Source: Cupriavidus pauculus (lineage in GTDB: Bacteria > Pseudomonadota > Gammaproteobacteria > Burkholderiales > Burkholderiaceae). Taken from it: 64,000 bases of DNA. Both the position numbers and the translations under genes were made by a program. Below are positions 8,228 through 16,713 of this stretch, one piece after another. A model generated the notes under the pieces. That model was not told the DNA's origin and ran no database searches. It worked only from the letters and a program-made list of their open reading frames with translations. The stretch's first letter is position 1. Each line of letters starts with the position of its first letter. Location: the NCBI RefSeq assembly GCF_008801835.1, contig NZ_VZOW01000008.1:116739-180738 (forward strand), read 5' to 3'.

Positions 8228-9724
8228 CTTGGTGACGACCGGCGGCACCCACTTGTTTTTCAGGATGTCCTCCTTGGGCCAATAGGCGCGCAAAAACAGC
8301 TCGAATTCGTCGGCAGGAGCCGGCAGCCAGTTGGCTACCTTGTCCGCGGCGGGGCGCTCGTGCTGGACGTAGAGCGTCAGCGATCCGTCTGCGCCGTACA
8401 CCAGATCCTTGTTCTTGGTGCCGAGCGAGAATCGATTGAGCGCGTTGGGCGCGAAGAAGTGCGCTTTGTCGTAGAGCGTCATCGACCAGAAGCCATTGAC
8501 CGGCGGCAGGTTGCCCTTGGCGAAGGTGATTTGGTACGACGAAGCGCCGTTCAGACGTTTCTGGTCGCCGTCGTATTCGGCGCCGTAGTAGGCCGATTCG
8601 CGCCGCGGATTGACGAAGATGTTGGCCTTCGCGGCGGCGGCGCGGCTGTAGTAGTCGGTGCCGAATTCCGCGCCGTTCATCGGTGCCACCCAACCGTTAC
8701 CCACCGGCACGCCGGCGCGCGAGTACTGGTGCATCTCCGTCATCATTTCCTTGTCGGCGTCGATGGCGGCCTGCTTCAGCGTTTCGGCGATGCGGGGATC
8801 TTTTGCGGCGGCGTCCAGCAGCGAGCGGAACCAGCCGTACAGCGCTTCTTCGCCCGGCTGCGGTGGCACTTCCTTCATCACGGCGGGCAGCTCGGCAAAG
8901 AATGCTTCCGGCTTGACCCACTGGGTCTCGGCGCCGCTACCTTGCTTGCCGCCGGCCGGGTCTGCCAGCGTCGGCATCTTCGACCAGTCCTTGCTCTTCA
9001 TCTTGCCGTCATATTCGCTCAGCGGATACGCCATGATCTGGCTGACCAGCGGCTGCACGGCCTTGCGGTCCTCGGCGGTGTCGTCCAGGAATGCGCGCGG
9101 AATGATGTAGGCGATATTGGTCGGCGAGCGGAACACTGCCTTGATGCCCTTGGGCACGGTGCCTTTCCAGTCCGGGCCCACTACCATGTAGAAGCCGGGC
9201 TTCGAGCCATACATCTTGCCCACGCCGCCCAGCGTGTCGGTGCGCTGATTGCCGAGCTGATATACCCAGAATCGGTTGCCGAAATCGGGCACCTGGAATA
9301 CGGCCGGTCCCTTATCGAGCGAGAAAATGCCGAAGCCATAGACAACATCCTGATTCGGCGTGGCCACCGCGCGTTCTTCAGGCTTGATGTAATCGGTCAG
9401 CATGGTCAGCGAATTCAGCGGCGCCACCGGCAGCACGCCATCGCCGAGACCGTTTTCCGGAACCTTGGAGAAAACCAGATGGCGGTTGTGCAGATTGACC
9501 AGCGGCCAGCCCCATACGTAAGCCATCTTCGCGAGGTTGCGAATGTACGAGTCGGGCATGCTGGTGCCCGCGACGGGGCCGGGCGGCACGGTCTTGCTGA
9601 CGGCGGCGGGGGGCTTGGCGGTTTGCGCCAGGGCCATCGGCGGGGCCGCGAGCAACAGCGATGCGGCGGCGATAAGCGTGCTATGCACAACGAGGTCGAA
9701 GCGATCGGAACGGAAACGGAGCAT
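8219..9724 (-). CDS. DUF1254/DUF1214 domain exported protein
   Basis: This 501-residue paralogue of the downstream lipoprotein begins at MLRFRSDRFD. It has a conventional signal peptide ending at MALAQ rather than a lipobox. DUF1254 occupies roughly residues 70-210 (NQDVVYGFGIFSLDKGPAVFQVPD is diagnostic) and DUF1214 the C-terminal third (NGFWSMTLYDKAHFF). The two paralogues probably arose by duplication and are likely co-transcribed with the outer-membrane gene at 5785. Function is unknown. Confidence 0.85.
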   Translation of the reverse strand: MLRFRSDRFDLVVHSTLIAAASLLLAAPPMALAQTAKPPAAVSKTVPPGPVAGTSMPDSYIRNLAKMAYVWGWPLVNLHNRHLVFSKVPENGLGDGVLPVAPLNSLTMLTDYIKPEERAVATPNQDVVYGFGIFSLDKGPAVFQVPDFGNRFWVYQLGNQRTDTLGGVGKMYGSKPGFYMVVGPDWKGTVPKGIKAVFRSPTNIAYIIPRAFLDDTAEDRKAVQPLVSQIMAYPLSEYDGKMKSKDWSKMPTLADPAGGKQGSGAETQWVKPEAFFAELPAVMKEVPPQPGEEALYGWFRSLLDAAAKDPRIAETLKQAAIDADKEMMTEMHQYSRAGVPVGNGWVAPMNGAEFGTDYYSRAAAAKANIFVNPRRESAYYGAEYDGDQKRLNGASSYQITFAKGNLPPVNGFWSMTLYDKAHFFAPNALNRFSLGTKNKDLVYGADGSLTLYVQHERPAADKVANWLPAPADEFELFLRAYWPKEDILKNKWVPPVVTKVQ

Positions 9725-9938
9725 GGCGAACGGCACCCATTCTATGAGATGCGCTATGTTCTCCCAACGCCGTACCGATGAGAATTTAGAATAACTTCGC
9801 CGCGATATTAGAAAATTCGTTGTGGTGGGTGGCTGCAACGCTTTTGCGGATTTTACTTGACGCATGCGGTGAAAATGCCTGCGAATAATCGTGAATTCGC
9901 CGCCGGCATGCCACCATTTCCGCTTCGCAAATCGGTCG

Positions 9939-11111
9939 CTATGCGGTTATCGATTCTGATTCTTCTGCAAATTCGAGACGATTTCCGCCCAGCGCCTTGG
10001 CGCGATAAAGCGCCCGGTCGGCGGCGGCAAGTCCATCGGCAAGCATCGGCACGCCGTCCTGGTAAAGCGCCATGCCAATGCTGACGGTGGCGGGGACGTC
10101 CATGCCGTCGACGTGCTGCGCAATGGCCTCGGCGAAACGACGCGCCACGGCTTCGCCGACGTCCTTTGCATTGCGCGCCTTGTCCGCATGCAGCAGGGCG
10201 GCAAATTCTTCTCCGCCGATCCGTGCGAAAACCGCATCTTCGCCCATCACGCCCCGTGCAATATCTGCAAACGCCTTCAATACGCGGTCGCCGATTGCGT
10301 GGCCGTATACGTCGTTGATCGCCTTGAAGTGGTCGAGGTCGAACGCCAGCACCGCAAGCGGACCCCGGCCGCCGCGACTGTCAACCAGGCGCGCACCGTG
10401 TTCGAAGAACCAGCGGCGATTGCCAAGCCGTGTCAGATAGTCGGTTTGCGCTTCCAACAGTAGCTGTCGATGCGTTTCCTCGCGGATCAGCTTGAGCAGC
10501 GCCATCGGCAGGACAACGGAATAGAGAACCCCTTCATACACCGTGATCTTACTGGCCATCGATTGCAGCGCCGGACCGTATTGCGCCACCAGCCACGGCA
10601 GCACGAATGTCCGGGCGACATAGAACGATGCGTGCACGCTGGTAACCGCCACGATGATGTGGCGCGCATGCAGCGGCTTCATCGCATCGCACTTGTACAT
10701 TTCCCACGCGGTCATCGCGCTGATCAGCCCGATCGGCAGCGCGCTGACATGGAACCAGACAAGGTCCTGCCAGCGTGTGCCGGAAACGGCCCAGACCAAC
10801 GCCATGACCACCAGCACGGCGAGCGACGCGGTGCGGTACTGCCGGCCACGCAGCGATGCCACGCCTCCCAGCACCAGCAGATAGCCGCTGAGCATGATCA
10901 GGTTGCAGAGGGCCGATCCGAGCACGCCGGGCAGGCTGCGGCGCATCAGCGCGGCGGCGCAGCCCAGGGCCAGCGTAGCGAACCCCGCGGCCAGAATCCG
11001 CAGCGACCTGCCACGCGTCGGATTGGACCGTTGCTCCCAGAACATCATCGCGGCGCTGGCGAGCAGTGTGCCGGTGGCAAGCAGATAAAGGGTGAGGAGG
11101 TCGACGTACAT
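9939..11111 (-). CDS. Membrane-anchored GGDEF diguanylate cyclase
   Basis: The 390-residue protein has about six hydrophobic segments in residues 1-205 and a C-terminal GGDEF domain with the active-site variant GGEEF, which normally supports synthesis of cyclic di-GMP from two GTP. Further conserved parts are LTRLGNRRWF, FDLDHFKAINDVYGHAIGD and AADRALYRAKALGGNR. The product-inhibition I-site (RxxD five residues before GGEEF) is absent, so feedback control is probably missing. The N-terminal sensor resembles the membrane input region of AdrA-type enzymes, but the signal is unknown. Confidence 0.88.
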   Translation of the reverse strand: MYVDLLTLYLLATGTLLASAAMMFWEQRSNPTRGRSLRILAAGFATLALGCAAALMRRSLPGVLGSALCNLIMLSGYLLVLGGVASLRGRQYRTASLAVLVVMALVWAVSGTRWQDLVWFHVSALPIGLISAMTAWEMYKCDAMKPLHARHIIVAVTSVHASFYVARTFVLPWLVAQYGPALQSMASKITVYEGVLYSVVLPMALLKLIREETHRQLLLEAQTDYLTRLGNRRWFFEHGARLVDSRGGRGPLAVLAFDLDHFKAINDVYGHAIGDRVLKAFADIARGVMGEDAVFARIGGEEFAALLHADKARNAKDVGEAVARRFAEAIAQHVDGMDVPATVSIGMALYQDGVPMLADGLAAADRALYRAKALGGNRLEFAEESESITA

Positions 11112-11531
11112 CGGAAATGTAAAGACATTGCGCCGAGTTGGATCGCGGCCGCCGCCGGATTTTACGTGGGAAATCGGTCAAGCCTGCCGCAGGCGGAAAG
11201 CGAGCACTGGGGGCCTGACAGGCGAGCGCTGGAGAACGGCGAGGATGCCGCCGCCGCTGCGATCGCACCAATGGTTGCCGTGGGACTGCAACGGGTGCGG
11301 CAAAAGCGGCGACGGTGGGTTTTGCGGAAGCCCGGTCATTCGTCGAGCCGGCGCATCAAACCAAAGCATGATTTGTCCCAACAAATCGACTATTGGGGAA
11401 CAACCGAGGTACGAATGCGCTGCGTGACGGCCCTGCATACCATGTGTTCACGGGCTTGCGCCGCAGGCCCCGGCGGAGGCTCCGGCATGGAGCCCGCCTT
11501 TCACAGATGAGATGGCATTCAGGAGTTCACC
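11112..11531. other. Intergenic region between divergent genes
   Basis: No gene is supported here. The 420 bp separate the diguanylate cyclase from the small exported protein. The only distinct structure is a palindrome at 11370-11387. Confidence 0.6.
11370..11387. promoter_or_regulatory. 18-bp palindrome, possible operator
   Basis: GATTTGT, four spacer bases CCCA, and ACAAATC form a perfect inverted repeat. It lies 144 bp upstream of the exported protein gene and 259 bp from the divergent cyclase start. Its binding protein is unknown. Confidence 0.4.
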
Positions 11532-11795
11532 ATGATTGCAAAACACATTCTGCCAGTCGTCGTGGCATGCGGCATTGCCGCCGTCAGTGCGATTGCCTCG
11601 GGCATGGCAAACGCTGCCGAGCCAGCCAAGCATCAGGCCTCGCAAGCTCACCAGACGTACAACATCGACCGTGCACGCGATGTGTACACCGAAGGCGCGC
11701 GCTATAACGTGTCGCCTGCCGATCAAGGGCGCTTCATTCGCACCGGGCAGGATCTGAGCGGTGTCTCTGCGCCTCCGGGCAACGCGCCGGCATGA
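11532..11795 (+). CDS. Small exported protein of unknown function
   Basis: This 87-residue protein starts behind a clear AGGAG site and has a signal peptide ending at ANAAEPA. The mature part (about 58 residues) is polar and contains YNIDRARDVYTEGARYNVS; no known domain was recognised. Its stop codon overlaps the start of the following small membrane ORF as ATGA, which suggests translational coupling. Likely periplasmic. Confidence 0.7.
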   Translation: MIAKHILPVVVACGIAAVSAIASGMANAAEPAKHQASQAHQTYNIDRARDVYTEGARYNVSPADQGRFIRTGQDLSGVSAPPGNAPA

Positions 11796-11962
11796 TAGAG
11801 GAGCTGGAGTTCGGCGCCCCTCTCGCCGCAGGCGCAGAGGGGCCAGCGCGGCCGACAGGCCGCCGGCTCGCGTCGCAGTTCGTACTGGGGGCCGCGTGGT
11901 GTGGCCTGTGCGCGGCAAGCTGCGCGATGGCCTATGTCACGGCGATATGGTCGGTGACGTGA
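11792..11962 (+). CDS. Small single-span membrane protein, coupled to the preceding gene
   Basis: A 56-residue frame begins at the ATG of an ATGA overlap with the gene ending at 11795. It starts MIEELEFGAPLAAG, then has a positively charged stretch (RPTGRRLASQ), and ends in one hydrophobic helix (FVLGAAWCGLCAASCAMAYV). The charge distribution predicts a single membrane span near the C terminus. The coupling and a plausible helix support it, but no homologue is recognised. Confidence 0.5.
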   Translation: MIEELEFGAPLAAGAEGPARPTGRRLASQFVLGAAWCGLCAASCAMAYVTAIWSVT

Positions 11963-12023
11963 AATTGCGCAGTCGGACCGTGCAGTCAGTTCCGGTATCG
12001 GGATGGCGCGATCGGACCGGCAG

Positions 12024-13496
12024 TCAGGCTGCCGCCTGTTCCGCGCGCTCGTCGTCCGCGGTACGCAGCGGCAGGCGCACGATGATCCTTGCTCCGCCTT
12101 CCGGCGGCGATTCGGCCTCGATGCTGCCGCCGTGCGAGACCACGATGTTTCGGCAGATCGACAGCCCCATGCCCATGCCGTCAGCCTTGGTGGTGAAAAA
12201 CGCATTGAAGAGCCGTTCCATCGCCTGCGCCGGAATGCCAGGACCGGTATCGCTGACCACCACCAGCACGGTGTCGCCGGGCAGCACCCGGCTGGTCAGC
12301 GTCAAACGGCGACGGCCCGCCACGCTCGACATCGCCTGAGCGGCATTCACCATCAGATTGACCAGCACCTGCTGCAGTTGCGTGCGGTCGCCGTAGATGC
12401 GCGCGTCGTCGGCATCGAGATCGACGATCGCCGCTACCTGGTGGTCCTGCAGTTCGCGGCGCACCAGCTCGAGCGAATCGGCGATCAGCCTGTCGACCGC
12501 GATGTCGACGTACTTCGGTTCCGATTTCTGCGCCAAGGCGCGGATCTGGCGAATGATGTCGCTGGCGCGCGTGGCGTCGCGTATCACCTGTTCGATCGAT
12601 TCGGTCGCCTCGGCAATCTCCGGCTGCGCACGCTGCAGCCAGCGCAGCGCAGACCCGCCGCAGGTGACGATGGCCGCCATCGGTTGCGTGACTTCATGGG
12701 CGATCGATGCGGCAAGCTGGCCCAGCGTCGTCACGCGCGATACATGCGCCAGTTCGGTCATGGTGCGATGCAGGGCCTGCTGGGTGTGGAAGGCGTTGGT
12801 GATATCCATCAGCGCGCCTACGTAGTCGTGCTGGTCTCCCATCGGGCCGGTCCGGCGCGCCACCAGGTGCACATATCGCGTGGCGCCATCGGGCATCAGC
12901 AGGCGATGCTGCAGGTCCACGGAAGGCGTGCCGCCCAGCATGGCGCCGTGGACCCGCTGCACTTCGGCCAGGTCGTCGGGATGTACACGCGCCAGCACCA
13001 TGCTGAAATGCGGCTTCTCGCCGCGCGGGTAGTCGAAGATGCGATAGGTCTCGTCGGACCATGCCATCGAATTCGCCGGCACGCGGATGGCGATACTGCC
13101 GGTATGGCTCAGGCGCTGCGCTTCGGCCAGAAACGCTTCGCTGCGTGCCAGCGCCGCCTCGGTGCGCCGGCGGCGCTCCATGTCGGCCAGGTTGCGCAGA
13201 GCCAGCAGCGTGGTGGTGCCGATTGCCAGCAGGGCAAACAGGAAGCGGGCCAATTGGCCATGATCGGTGTCGGGATTTGGCGAGCACGCATACGCGATCA
13301 CGGTCAGCACCAACGCCGCGCCCGCGGCGATCCGCGTGGCACGGATCGATCCGGTCAGCGCCGTCAACAGTATCACCAGCACGTAGACCACCGCGACGGC
13401 GAAATCCAGAGGCGTGAATGCGTCGATGACGAACACACAGACGCTCAGCGCGCCAGATGCAGCGAAAAGCAGCCGATTGGTGGTTGCGTTGTACAT
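12024..13496 (-). CDS. PAS-domain membrane sensor histidine kinase
   Basis: The 490-residue protein starts at MYNATTNRLL and has about four membrane helices in residues 8-105, a PAS domain (about 125-240, with HPDDLAEVQRVH and the RLLMPDGATRYVHL segment), then the phosphoacceptor H box SIAHEVTQPMAAI. The ATP-binding domain has N (NLMVNAAQAM), G1 (DTGPGIP) and G2 (GMGMGLSI) boxes. It belongs to the FixL/TtrS-like group that signals to FixJ-type regulators. Two such regulators lie at 15466 and 15961, separated from the kinase by an AraC-DUF3331 pair. They are the likely partners. Confidence 0.9.
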   Translation of the reverse strand: MYNATTNRLLFAASGALSVCVFVIDAFTPLDFAVAVVYVLVILLTALTGSIRATRIAAGAALVLTVIAYACSPNPDTDHGQLARFLFALLAIGTTTLLALRNLADMERRRRTEAALARSEAFLAEAQRLSHTGSIAIRVPANSMAWSDETYRIFDYPRGEKPHFSMVLARVHPDDLAEVQRVHGAMLGGTPSVDLQHRLLMPDGATRYVHLVARRTGPMGDQHDYVGALMDITNAFHTQQALHRTMTELAHVSRVTTLGQLAASIAHEVTQPMAAIVTCGGSALRWLQRAQPEIAEATESIEQVIRDATRASDIIRQIRALAQKSEPKYVDIAVDRLIADSLELVRRELQDHQVAAIVDLDADDARIYGDRTQLQQVLVNLMVNAAQAMSSVAGRRRLTLTSRVLPGDTVLVVVSDTGPGIPAQAMERLFNAFFTTKADGMGMGLSICRNIVVSHGGSIEAESPPEGGARIIVRLPLRTADDERAEQAAA

Positions 13497-13798
13497 GCCC
13501 CTGCCGTTCACCTCTTGCTTGTTTTTGCAGTCACGCACCCGGTACCGGGGCATGTTCCGCAGCCAATACTAGCCCTGAATGACTGCTCGATAAATCATAT
13601 GAAAGTATGAGTGATGTCTGGGCATTTTTGAAAGTATCGTCGTGCGGCAAAATCCCGGCCGTCGATGATGCGCCATGATGGGCCATATCGCATCGGTCGG
13701 GATGCTGGATGGTTCGGCGGCCGCGCCGTGGATGGCATGGCGGGCCTGGCGGCCGCCGTTCTGGGTCCGGCGGCGCGTGGCAGGGTAAAGATGGTGCG
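13497..13798. other. Intergenic region upstream of the histidine kinase
   Basis: No gene is supported in these 302 bp. TGAAAGTAT is repeated directly at 13600-13608 and 13629-13637, about 110-140 bp upstream of the kinase start, and may be a regulator site. Confidence 0.45.
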
Positions 13799-14233
13799 TC
13801 AGCGCGCCGTAGGCGCGGCGATAACGAGGCAGGCCTCGTGCATGGCTTGAGCCCGGATCATGGCGTCGGCATTGAGCGCGGGCGTGCGGGTGCGTTGCGG
13901 CCGGTACACGGTGTCGGCCTTTGCGATCGGCTGGCCGGTCAGCGCGCATACGCCGGCCGCGCGCGCCAGGCCAAGCGTCCAGACCTGTGCGCCGTAGCGG
14001 CAGTGCGTCGCATCGCGCCAGCTCACTACCGCCGTGGTTGCGCTGGGTCGTTCGATGACGGTGACGATGGGCGCGTGGGCGCGCGCCGCGTGGGCGCCGT
14101 CCCCGGTGCACGACGCGCGCAACGCGCTCTGCGGATGCAGCAGGGCGATCGTATGGAGCCACGCATGGCATGCGGCGTCGTGGGTTTCGGCATGTTCGCG
14201 GCGGCTGGGCCGCGCAGTCAGGGTATCAACCAT
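13799..14233 (-). CDS. DUF3331-type protein
   Basis: This 144-residue protein matches the DUF3331 family known mainly from Burkholderiales. Recognisable parts are the tryptophan-containing WRDATHCRYGAQVW stretch and the two cysteines in GVCALTGQPIAKADTVYRP. The function is unknown. It starts at MVDTLTARPS, overlapping the end of the AraC gene by 8 bp, so the two are almost certainly an operon with coupled translation. The longer frame extending into the AraC gene is not likely to be used. Confidence 0.75.
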   Translation of the reverse strand: MVDTLTARPSRREHAETHDAACHAWLHTIALLHPQSALRASCTGDGAHAARAHAPIVTVIERPSATTAVVSWRDATHCRYGAQVWTLGLARAAGVCALTGQPIAKADTVYRPQRTRTPALNADAMIRAQAMHEACLVIAAPTAR

Positions 14234-15227
14234 GTGAGGGCTCCGCGTGAGAGGTGACCTTGACACGCCACGAGTAGGGCGTGTGACCGACAAACCGTTT
14301 GAACACCGTGGTGAAGTGCGCCTGGGATCGGAACCCGCAATGCATTGCCACTTCAAGCATGCTGCCGCGGCCATGGCGCAGCAGGTCCTGCGCGTGTTCG
14401 ATGCGCCGGCGCACCAGGTACTCGTGCGGCCGCATGCCGGTGCTGAGCCGGAACTGCGCGGCAAAGTACATGCGCGTCAGGCCGGTGCTGCGTGCGATGT
14501 CGGCAAGCCCGATCGGTGCGGCCAGGTTGGCATCGATGAATTCCATCGCACGGCGCAGACGCCACTGGGGCAGCGCGATGCGCGCGCGCGCGGCCGATGC
14601 GGCGCGCTGGAAATGGTTTGCCACCACGCGGGCAACGATCGCCATGGCCACGCTATCGGCGAAGATCCGGCCCAGCCCCGGGTCCTGCGCGTGCGCGACG
14701 GCCAGGCCCTGGCCCAGCCGCTCCAGCGCGGGATCGGCGTAAAGGGACGGATCGTCGATGCGCGCCGCATCGTCGGGCTCTTCGCCAAACTGGTCCAGAT
14801 AGCACGCGTCCAGCACCGCTTGCGGGACGAACAGGTGCAGGACATCGCTGGCGCTGCCATAAACGGCGCTGGCCGCCGTGCCGGGGGCGGTGACCTGGAT
14901 GGCGCCAGCGCTGACGCGTCCGTCGAGGATCAGCTTGCCGCCGCATACCAGCCGCATCGACGTGGACCGCAGCACCAGCGTGATGCAATGGCGCTCGGGA
15001 TCGCCGGGGTGGGACACCGATACCGGGGCGTCGCCGTCGCTGGTCCAGCGCGACACCACAATGGCGTCCTGCCGCGACGCTGCGCCCGGGGGCTGGCGCC
15101 ACTGCCGTTCGCGCTGGACAAAGCCTGGTGCCGGCGCCGGGACCCTGCCTGGCGTTGCACCCGAACGGCGCATCCCGCGCTGGAGGGGCGCGGGCAGTTC
15201 AGGTTCTATGGTCGATGCATGTGTCAT
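14226..15227 (-). CDS. AraC-family transcriptional regulator
   Basis: The 333-residue protein has a C-terminal AraC double helix-turn-helix (about 230-325), seen in IGLADIARSTGLTRMYFAAQFR and EVAMHCGFRSQAHFTTVFKRFVG. The N-terminal half is a sensing domain without a recognised ligand. It sits between a histidine kinase and its likely response regulators and is followed, with an 8-bp overlap, by a DUF3331 gene. The gap to the divergent response regulator is 238 bp. Confidence 0.88.
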   Translation of the reverse strand: MTHASTIEPELPAPLQRGMRRSGATPGRVPAPAPGFVQRERQWRQPPGAASRQDAIVVSRWTSDGDAPVSVSHPGDPERHCITLVLRSTSMRLVCGGKLILDGRVSAGAIQVTAPGTAASAVYGSASDVLHLFVPQAVLDACYLDQFGEEPDDAARIDDPSLYADPALERLGQGLAVAHAQDPGLGRIFADSVAMAIVARVVANHFQRAASAARARIALPQWRLRRAMEFIDANLAAPIGLADIARSTGLTRMYFAAQFRLSTGMRPHEYLVRRRIEHAQDLLRHGRGSMLEVAMHCGFRSQAHFTTVFKRFVGHTPYSWRVKVTSHAEPSHG

Positions 15228-15323
15228 TACAAGCTCCCCTGGCGGCTACTGACGTGTCGATTAACCAGATCGTAGAAGCGGCGCGGGTTGCACACAATTG
15301 CCGACTGGGTAGTGCGGCATTAA

Positions 15324-15404
15324 ACCAAGGTATGACCGGGGTCCAACGCAGGGTGCATGCACGGCCATCGACGGCGGCCTTGCCGGCCTCCTATACCAAG
15401 GCAT
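15324..15404. promoter_or_regulatory. Repeated ACCAAGGYAT elements between AraC and response regulator genes
   Basis: ACCAAGGTAT at 15324-15333 and ACCAAGGCAT at 15395-15404 are direct repeats 71 bp apart. The second sits in the near-palindrome TATACCAAGGCATA. They may bind the FixJ-type regulator encoded nearby. This is inference. Confidence 0.35.
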
Positions 15405-15465
15405 AGTGTTGGGCGTGGGCCGAGGTGGTTAACATGGCCGCACAAGACAGTAGTGAGGTACCGGT

Positions 15466-15852
15466 TTGGCCAAGAACCTGATCGTCGCGATCGTTGACGA
15501 CGATGATTCCATACGCGCTGCGACTTCCCGACTGGTGCGTTCACTGGGTTGGCAGGCGCAGACCTTCGCGTGCGCGCAGGATTTCCTGGACGCCAATGAA
15601 GCCACTCCGGTCACGTGCATCATTTCGGATATCCAGATGCCGGTGATGAGTGGATTGGAGATGCTGCGGATTCTGAATACGCGGGGCAGCGATGTTCCGG
15701 TAATATTCATCACCGCGTTTTGCACCGATGCCATTCGGCGTGAGGCGCTTCGCGCCGGCGCCGTGGCTTTTCTGTGCAAGCCCGTCGTCGGCGCGGAAAT
15801 CCAGGACTGCCTGGAAGGCGTGCTGGCGGGGTCGCTGTCCCGCCGCCCATAA
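15466..15852 (+). CDS. Single-domain response regulator (receiver only)
   Basis: The 128-residue product is a CheY-like receiver with acidic residues IVDDDDS, phosphoacceptor Asp in IISDIQMP, Thr in IFITAF and Lys in LCKP. No output domain follows. It starts at a TTG; upstream ATG and GTG codons are not in frame, and GAGG precedes it. Receiver-only proteins of this type often act as phosphate sinks or relay partners beside a FixJ-type regulator, which follows 108 bp downstream. Confidence 0.85.
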   Translation: MAKNLIVAIVDDDDSIRAATSRLVRSLGWQAQTFACAQDFLDANEATPVTCIISDIQMPVMSGLEMLRILNTRGSDVPVIFITAFCTDAIRREALRAGAVAFLCKPVVGAEIQDCLEGVLAGSLSRRP

Positions 15853-15960
15853 GAACGCCCCGCGACAGGCGCGCCGGGCAAGCGAGGCATCCCGACAAAA
15901 CCGGGCCAGCCAGGCGCCAGCTTTCATATGGGGCTGCCGCTTCGGAACGAAGGTGAATCC

Positions 15961-16620
15961 ATGAATACTGCGGCTTTTTCCGGCAGCCATCCGTCGATGG
16001 TGTACGTGGTGGACGACGACGAATCGATGCGCACGGCGGTGTCGATGCTGTTGCGCTCGGTCGGCTATCAGGTGGCGGCCTTCTCCAGCGCGGCCGATTT
16101 TATGGCCGCGCCGCTGGCGGACGCGCCCAGTTGCCTGATCCTCGATGTGCGACTCAAGGGGCAGAGCGGTCTGGCCGTGCAGGAGCAGTTTGCCGCCAGC
16201 AACATGCCGATCCCGATCATCTTCATGACCGCCCACGGTGACATCGCGATGTCGGTCAAGGCGATGAAGGCCGGCGCGACCGACTTCCTGGCCAAGCCGT
16301 TTCGCGATCAGGACATGCTGGACGCCGTGGAAAGCGCGCTGGCGCGTGATGTGGCGCGTCGCCATGCGCATCGCAGCGAGGCGGACCTGCGCATACGCTA
16401 CGCCGAACTCACGCCGCGCGAGAAGGAAATCATGGCCTACGTGGTGCGCGGCCTGCTGAACAAGCAGATCGCCGCCGAATTGCAGCTCAGCGAGATCACC
16501 GTAAAGATCCACCGCGCGCAGGCGATGAAAAAAATGGGCGCCCGTTCGCTCGCCGATTTCGTCCTCAAGGCCGAGGCGCTGGGCATCGTTGACGCCGGCG
16601 GCCAGAGCGCCGTCCGATAA
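15961..16620 (+). CDS. FixJ-family response regulator
   Basis: This 219-residue protein has an N-terminal receiver (VVDDDES, phospho-Asp in LILDVRL, Thr in FMTAHGD, Lys in LAKPF) and a C-terminal LuxR-type helix-turn-helix (LTPREKEIMAYVVRGLLNKQ and LSEITVKIHRAQAMKKMGA). It is the DNA-binding output of the two-component system whose kinase is at 12024-13496. The ATG at 15961 is preceded by GAAGGTG. The target genes are not evident. Confidence 0.9.
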   Translation: MNTAAFSGSHPSMVYVVDDDESMRTAVSMLLRSVGYQVAAFSSAADFMAAPLADAPSCLILDVRLKGQSGLAVQEQFAASNMPIPIIFMTAHGDIAMSVKAMKAGATDFLAKPFRDQDMLDAVESALARDVARRHAHRSEADLRIRYAELTPREKEIMAYVVRGLLNKQIAAELQLSEITVKIHRAQAMKKMGARSLADFVLKAEALGIVDAGGQSAVR

Positions 16621-16667
16621 CCCACCTTTCCACACAGAGACAGCTCGTGGCGCACTGGCGATGATAT

Positions 16668-16683
16668 GATTCGCATGCGAATC
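16668..16683. promoter_or_regulatory. Palindromic operator at the MarR gene
   Basis: GATTCGCATGCGAATC is a perfect 16-bp palindrome. Its 12-bp core TTCGCATGCGAA recurs upstream of the enoyl-CoA hydratase gene at 18018-18029, with a near copy at 18040-18051. This suggests one regulator, probably the MarR protein encoded here, controls both promoters. Confidence 0.65.
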
Positions 16684-16713
16684 AATTCACCGGCATCCTC
16701 GTCCAGCGCAAAT

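Noticed and set aside
6618..8285. Plus-strand frame of 555 codons opposite the DUF1254 lipoprotein
   Set aside because: Composition is that of an antisense shadow; the minus strand has a lipobox and known domains.
11690..11698. GTGTACACC inside the small exported protein gene as a further nic operator
   Set aside because: It is a partial match inside coding sequence far from the nic genes and is expected by chance.
12003..13610. Plus-strand frame opposite the histidine kinase
   Set aside because: All kinase boxes are on the minus strand; this translation has no domain.
15541..16635. Minus-strand frame across both response regulators
   Set aside because: Both plus-strand genes have complete receiver motifs; the frame is an antisense shadow.
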